This document shows positions 60,706 to 64,000 of a DNA stretch of 64,000 nucleotides, piece after piece. The DNA is from an uncultured Pelagibacteraceae bacterium (lineage in GTDB: Bacteria; Pseudomonadota; Alphaproteobacteria; Pelagibacterales; Pelagibacteraceae): positions 1-64,000 of the forward strand of contig CACHWJ010000002.1 of the NCBI GenBank assembly GCA_902583635.1, in the 5' to 3' direction. The first letter of the stretch is position 1; each line of letters begins with the position of its first letter. The notes beneath the pieces are model-generated. The model did no database searches. It was given only the letters and a program-made list of their open reading frames with translations, and was not told the DNA's origin. The position numbers and the translations under genes are program-made.

Positions 60706-61966
60706 AAATAAAGAAAAACTGTTAGCAAAAAGATATTCCTCAGAAAAAAGATTTCAGTTTTTAGGTAAAAGTGCAATTTTTATGGCACTTTTGTTTTTGG
60801 CAATTTTTATATTTAAAATTTTTTCAACTGGTTATACCGCTTTTCAAAAAACTTGGTTGATAGTACCTGTCAATTTTGATGCTGAAACTATGTATTTAGA
60901 TGCTAATCCGTCCAAAGAAGATTTGGAAGAAGCTGATTATTTTGAAATATCACTCCAGTCAATGTTTAACTTAGATAAAAATGCAAATGAGAAACAACAA
61001 AATGAATTAAAAAAAATGGTTTCTTATTTCTTTGAAAGAGAAATTAAACAAGAGTTGATTAATGATCCAAGTTTACTGGGAAAAACAAAAGATGTTTATA
61101 TCACTGCATCAGATGATTTGGACCAGGTATTTAAAGGAAATTATCCAAGAGACCTACCTGAAAACCAAAGAAGAGTTACCGATTATCAATTAAAAATTTT
61201 TGATCAACTTGTAGAACAAGGAAAAGTAGAGAGTAAATTTAATTTAAGTTTTTTTACTTATCCAGACTCTCGTGAAGCTGAGTTAGCTGGTATTGCAAGT
61301 TCATTTATGGGTTCTATATTTTCAATTTTAGTTTGTTTAGCTATTGCTTTTCCTGTGGCTGTTTTAGCAGCAATATACTTAGAAGAATTTGCCCCCAAAA
61401 ATAGATTTACAGATTTTATCGAGGTAAATATTAATAATTTAGCAGCAGTACCATCTATTGTATTTGGTCTTTTAGGTTTGGGAATTTTATTAGCAGTGTT
61501 TCAATTACCAAGGTCAACACCTTTAGTTGGAGGAATAACTTTATCTTTGATGACTTTGCCAACGATTATTATTGCTTGTAGAGCGTCTTTAAAAGCAGTG
61601 CCACCAAGCATAAGAGAAGCAGCTTTAGCAATGGGGGCTAGCCGAATGCAAACTACAATGCATCATACTGTACCTTTGTCGATGCCAGGTACGCTGTCAG
61701 GAACTATTATTGGATTAGCTCAAGCATTGGGTGAAACAGCGCCATTGATTTTAATTGGTATGGTAGCTTTTGTAAACACTATCCCTGGCTCACCAATGGA
61801 CCCTGCTGCAAGTCTGCCTGTTCAAATTTATATTTGGGCTGAAAGTGCTGAGAGGGGATTTGTTGAAAAAGTTTCAGCTTGTATAATGGTTTTACTTGGT
61901 TTTTTAATAGTTATGAATTTGTTCGCACAAATAATAAGACATAAATTTGAGAAAAAATGGAGTTAA
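60698..61966 (+). CDS. pstA: Phosphate ABC transporter permease
   Basis: [62 protein letters not shown]. Confidence 0.94.
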   Translation: MNKNKEKLLAKRYSSEKRFQFLGKSAIFMALLFLAIFIFKIFSTGYTAFQKTWLIVPVNFDAETMYLDANPSKEDLEEADYFEISLQSMFNLDKNANEKQQNELKKMVSYFFEREIKQELINDPSLLGKTKDVYITASDDLDQVFKGNYPRDLPENQRRVTDYQLKIFDQLVEQGKVESKFNLSFFTYPDSREAELAGIASSFMGSIFSILVCLAIAFPVAVLAAIYLEEFAPKNRFTDFIEVNINNLAAVPSIVFGLLGLGILLAVFQLPRSTPLVGGITLSLMTLPTIIIACRASLKAVPPSIREAALAMGASRMQTTMHHTVPLSMPGTLSGTIIGLAQALGETAPLILIGMVAFVNTIPGSPMDPAASLPVQIYIWAESAERGFVEKVSACIMVLLGFLIVMNLFAQIIRHKFEKKWS

Positions 61967-61967
61967 T

Positions 61968-62723
61968 ATGATTAAGATAAGTGCAAAAAATGTTGATGTT
62001 TTTTATGGAAAAAAGCAAGCCTTGTTTAATATAAATTTAGACATTGAGGAAAATCAGGTAACAGCCTTAATTGGACCATCGGGATGTGGTAAATCTACTT
62101 TTTTAAGATGCTTGAATAGAATGAATGATGTAATTGACATATGCAAAGTTCAAGGAGAGATAGTTATAAACGATTTTAATATTAACGATAAAGGGTGTGA
62201 CGTAGTAAGATTGCGAGAAAAAATTGGAATGGTTTTTCAAAAACCAAATCCATTTCCAAAAACATTATACGAAAATATTTCTTATGGTCCTACAATCCAT
62301 GGGATGGCCCAATCAAAACAAGAAATGGATGAAATAGTTGAGACAAGTTTGAAAAAAGCTGCGCTCTGGGAAGAAGTAAAAGATAGACTTCATGAACCTG
62401 GAACAGGTTTGTCAGGTGGTCAACAACAACGGTTATGTATAGCAAGAGCTATTTCGGTACAACCGGAAGTAATCTTAATGGACGAGCCTTGTTCAGCATT
62501 AGACCCAATTGCAACAGCCCAAATTGAGGAGTTAATTGATGAATTAAAGAAAGAACATACAATAATTATAGTTACTCACTCTATGGCTCAAGCAGCAAGG
62601 GTCTCACAAAGAACAGGTTTTTTTCATTTAGGGGAATTGATAGAACATGGATCAACTGATAAAATATTTAAGAATCCAGATAATACAAAAACGCAAGATT
62701 ATATAACAGGAAGGTTTGGCTAA
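61968..62723 (+). CDS. pstB: Phosphate ABC transporter ATP-binding protein
   Basis: [54 protein letters not shown] 61968 preferred over TTG 61947. Confidence 0.96.
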   Translation: MIKISAKNVDVFYGKKQALFNINLDIEENQVTALIGPSGCGKSTFLRCLNRMNDVIDICKVQGEIVINDFNINDKGCDVVRLREKIGMVFQKPNPFPKTLYENISYGPTIHGMAQSKQEMDEIVETSLKKAALWEEVKDRLHEPGTGLSGGQQQRLCIARAISVQPEVILMDEPCSALDPIATAQIEELIDELKKEHTIIIVTHSMAQAARVSQRTGFFHLGELIEHGSTDKIFKNPDNTKTQDYITGRFG

Positions 62724-63430
62724 TGTCGGAAGCACCACACACCGTTAAATCATACGAGGAAGAGCTTAAAAATTTAAATAGCAATATTATTAAGATGGGT
62801 GGCTTTTGTGAAGAAGCTTTAGGTAAAGCTATTCAAGCTATAACAACGAGAAATAGTGATCATGCTGAAAGCGTTATTAAAGACGATGAAAAAATTGATA
62901 AATTTGAAACTTTAATAGAACAGCAAGTTGTAAACCTAATTGCTTTAAGACAACCTATGGCTATAGATTTGAGAGAAACAGTTACAGCACTAAAAATATC
63001 CTCTGATTTAGAAAGAATTGGTGATTTAGCCAAAAATATTTCGAAAAGAACTCTATTATTAAATGAATATTTACCAAAAAATCTAGTTGATGCTTTAGTG
63101 AGAGTTTCCTCAAATGTTCAAAAACAATTAAAATCTATTTTAGATGCTTATTTAGATAGATCTTCATCTATGGCTATGAATGTTTGGGAAAGTGATGAGA
63201 AAATAGATGATTTAACTAATCTTTGTATGCAAGAAGTAATTAAATATCTTAAAGAAAACGAAAAAAATTTGGATGATGGTACTCACTTATTGTTTGTTAC
63301 TAAAAACATAGAGAGAATTGGCGATCATACAACAAACGTAGCAGAACAAGTATATTATTTAGTTACGGGTGAATATTTAGAAGGTGATAGACCTAAAGGA
63401 ACAGAACCAATAGTAACTGGAGAAAAATAA
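62723..63430 (+). CDS. phoU: Phosphate transport system regulator PhoU
   Basis: PhoU repeats; RQPMAIDLRETVTALKISSDLERIGDLAKNI, KNIERIGDHTTNVAEQV. Confidence 0.96.
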   Translation: MSEAPHTVKSYEEELKNLNSNIIKMGGFCEEALGKAIQAITTRNSDHAESVIKDDEKIDKFETLIEQQVVNLIALRQPMAIDLRETVTALKISSDLERIGDLAKNISKRTLLLNEYLPKNLVDALVRVSSNVQKQLKSILDAYLDRSSSMAMNVWESDEKIDDLTNLCMQEVIKYLKENEKNLDDGTHLLFVTKNIERIGDHTTNVAEQVYYLVTGEYLEGDRPKGTEPIVTGEK

Positions 63431-63432
63431 TA

Positions 63433-64000
63433 ATGTCAGCACATGTTTTTATTGCTGAAGATGAAACACCAATAGTAACTTTATTAAAATACAATTTAGA
63501 AAAAGAAGGACATAAGGTTAGTTTTTCTGAAAATGGTGAGGAAGCACTTAAATTAATTAAAGATAAGCAACCTGATTTAATACTTTTGGATTGGATGCTG
63601 CCTGATCTTTCTGGAGTGGATCTTTGTAAAAATTTAAAAAAGGATAAAAAATTTAGTGATATACCAATAATAATGCTAACTGCTAAAGGTGAGGAAGCAG
63701 ATAAAATTAAAGCATTTGACACAGGTGCAGACGATTATGTGACAAAACCGTTTAGTCAAAAAGAACTTAATGCTAGAATAAAATCTCTCCTAAGAAGGTC
63801 TAAACCTCAATCTTCAGTAGACGTTGTGGAATTTACTGATTTAAAAATAGATAGAGTAACAAAACGAGTCTATAGAAATAATATAGAAATATCCTTAGGA
63901 CCAACTGAATTTAAATTATTAGATTTTTTTATTAAAAACCCCAAAAGAGTTTATTCACGAGAACAACTTTTAAATAATGTTTGGGGTGAAAATATCTATG
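63433..64000 (+). CDS. phoB: Phosphate regulon response regulator PhoB (3' end outside window)
   Basis: Starts MSAHVFIAEDETPIVTLLKYNLEKEGHKV; receiver LDWMLPDLSG, TKPFSQKEL; OmpR-type DNA-binding start; open at window end, absent from ORF track. Confidence 0.92.
   Translation, partial: MSAHVFIAEDETPIVTLLKYNLEKEGHKVSFSENGEEALKLIKDKQPDLILLDWMLPDLSGVDLCKNLKKDKKFSDIPIIMLTAKGEEADKIKAFDTGADDYVTKPFSQKELNARIKSLLRRSKPQSSVDVVEFTDLKIDRVTKRVYRNNIEISLGPTEFKLLDFFIKNPKRVYSREQLLNNVWGENIY

Noticed and set aside
60360-60776. Antisense ORF of 138 aa across pstC/pstA
   Set aside because: Overlaps two confident genes on the other strand; no domain recognised
1-64000. Prophage, transposon, CRISPR or defence island
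   Set aside because: No integrase, transposase, repeat-spacer array or defence-gene signatures seen on either strand; nearly all sequence is housekeeping or transport genes

Overview
AT-rich, tightly packed alphaproteobacterial chromosome segment. Gene order, protein sequences, very short spacers and A/T homopolymers all suggest a SAR11/Pelagibacter-like streamlined genome; this taxon call is inference. I found no mobile elements, CRISPR arrays or rRNA. Main blocks: (1) coaX(3' end)-rnj-DUF1467-proS-lolC/E-lolD-dnaE; (2) rpsB-tsf-frr-uppS-cdsA-dxr-bamA-ompH-fabZ-lpxD-lpxA-lpxI-lpxB; (3) minus-strand gltX, lexA, trpC-trpD-trpG-trpE-ppiD; (4) tpiA-secG-pyrG-kdsA-eno-ftsB-lipA-ratA; (5) minus-strand pncC/cinA-C, pgpA, ispDF; (6) ntrY-ntrX-trkA-trkH, tRNA-Arg, aapJQMP, an XRE regulator, tRNA-Asn, tRNA-Cys, valS, ilvD, manC; (7) a phosphate-stress island: divergent DAG-kinase-like gene, PlcP-like metallophosphoesterase, GT4 glycosyltransferase, phoR, an uncharacterised secreted protein, pstS-pstC-pstA-pstB-phoU-phoB(partial). 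Best leads: an NtrX whose AAA+ domain has lost its P-loop and catalytic Glu; the phosphate/lipid-remodelling island with Pho-box-like repeats and an unknown secreted protein; a pseudoknot-capable rpsB leader; terminators placed between binding-protein and permease genes in both ABC operons; and precise absences of pyrH and rseP from otherwise conserved operons.
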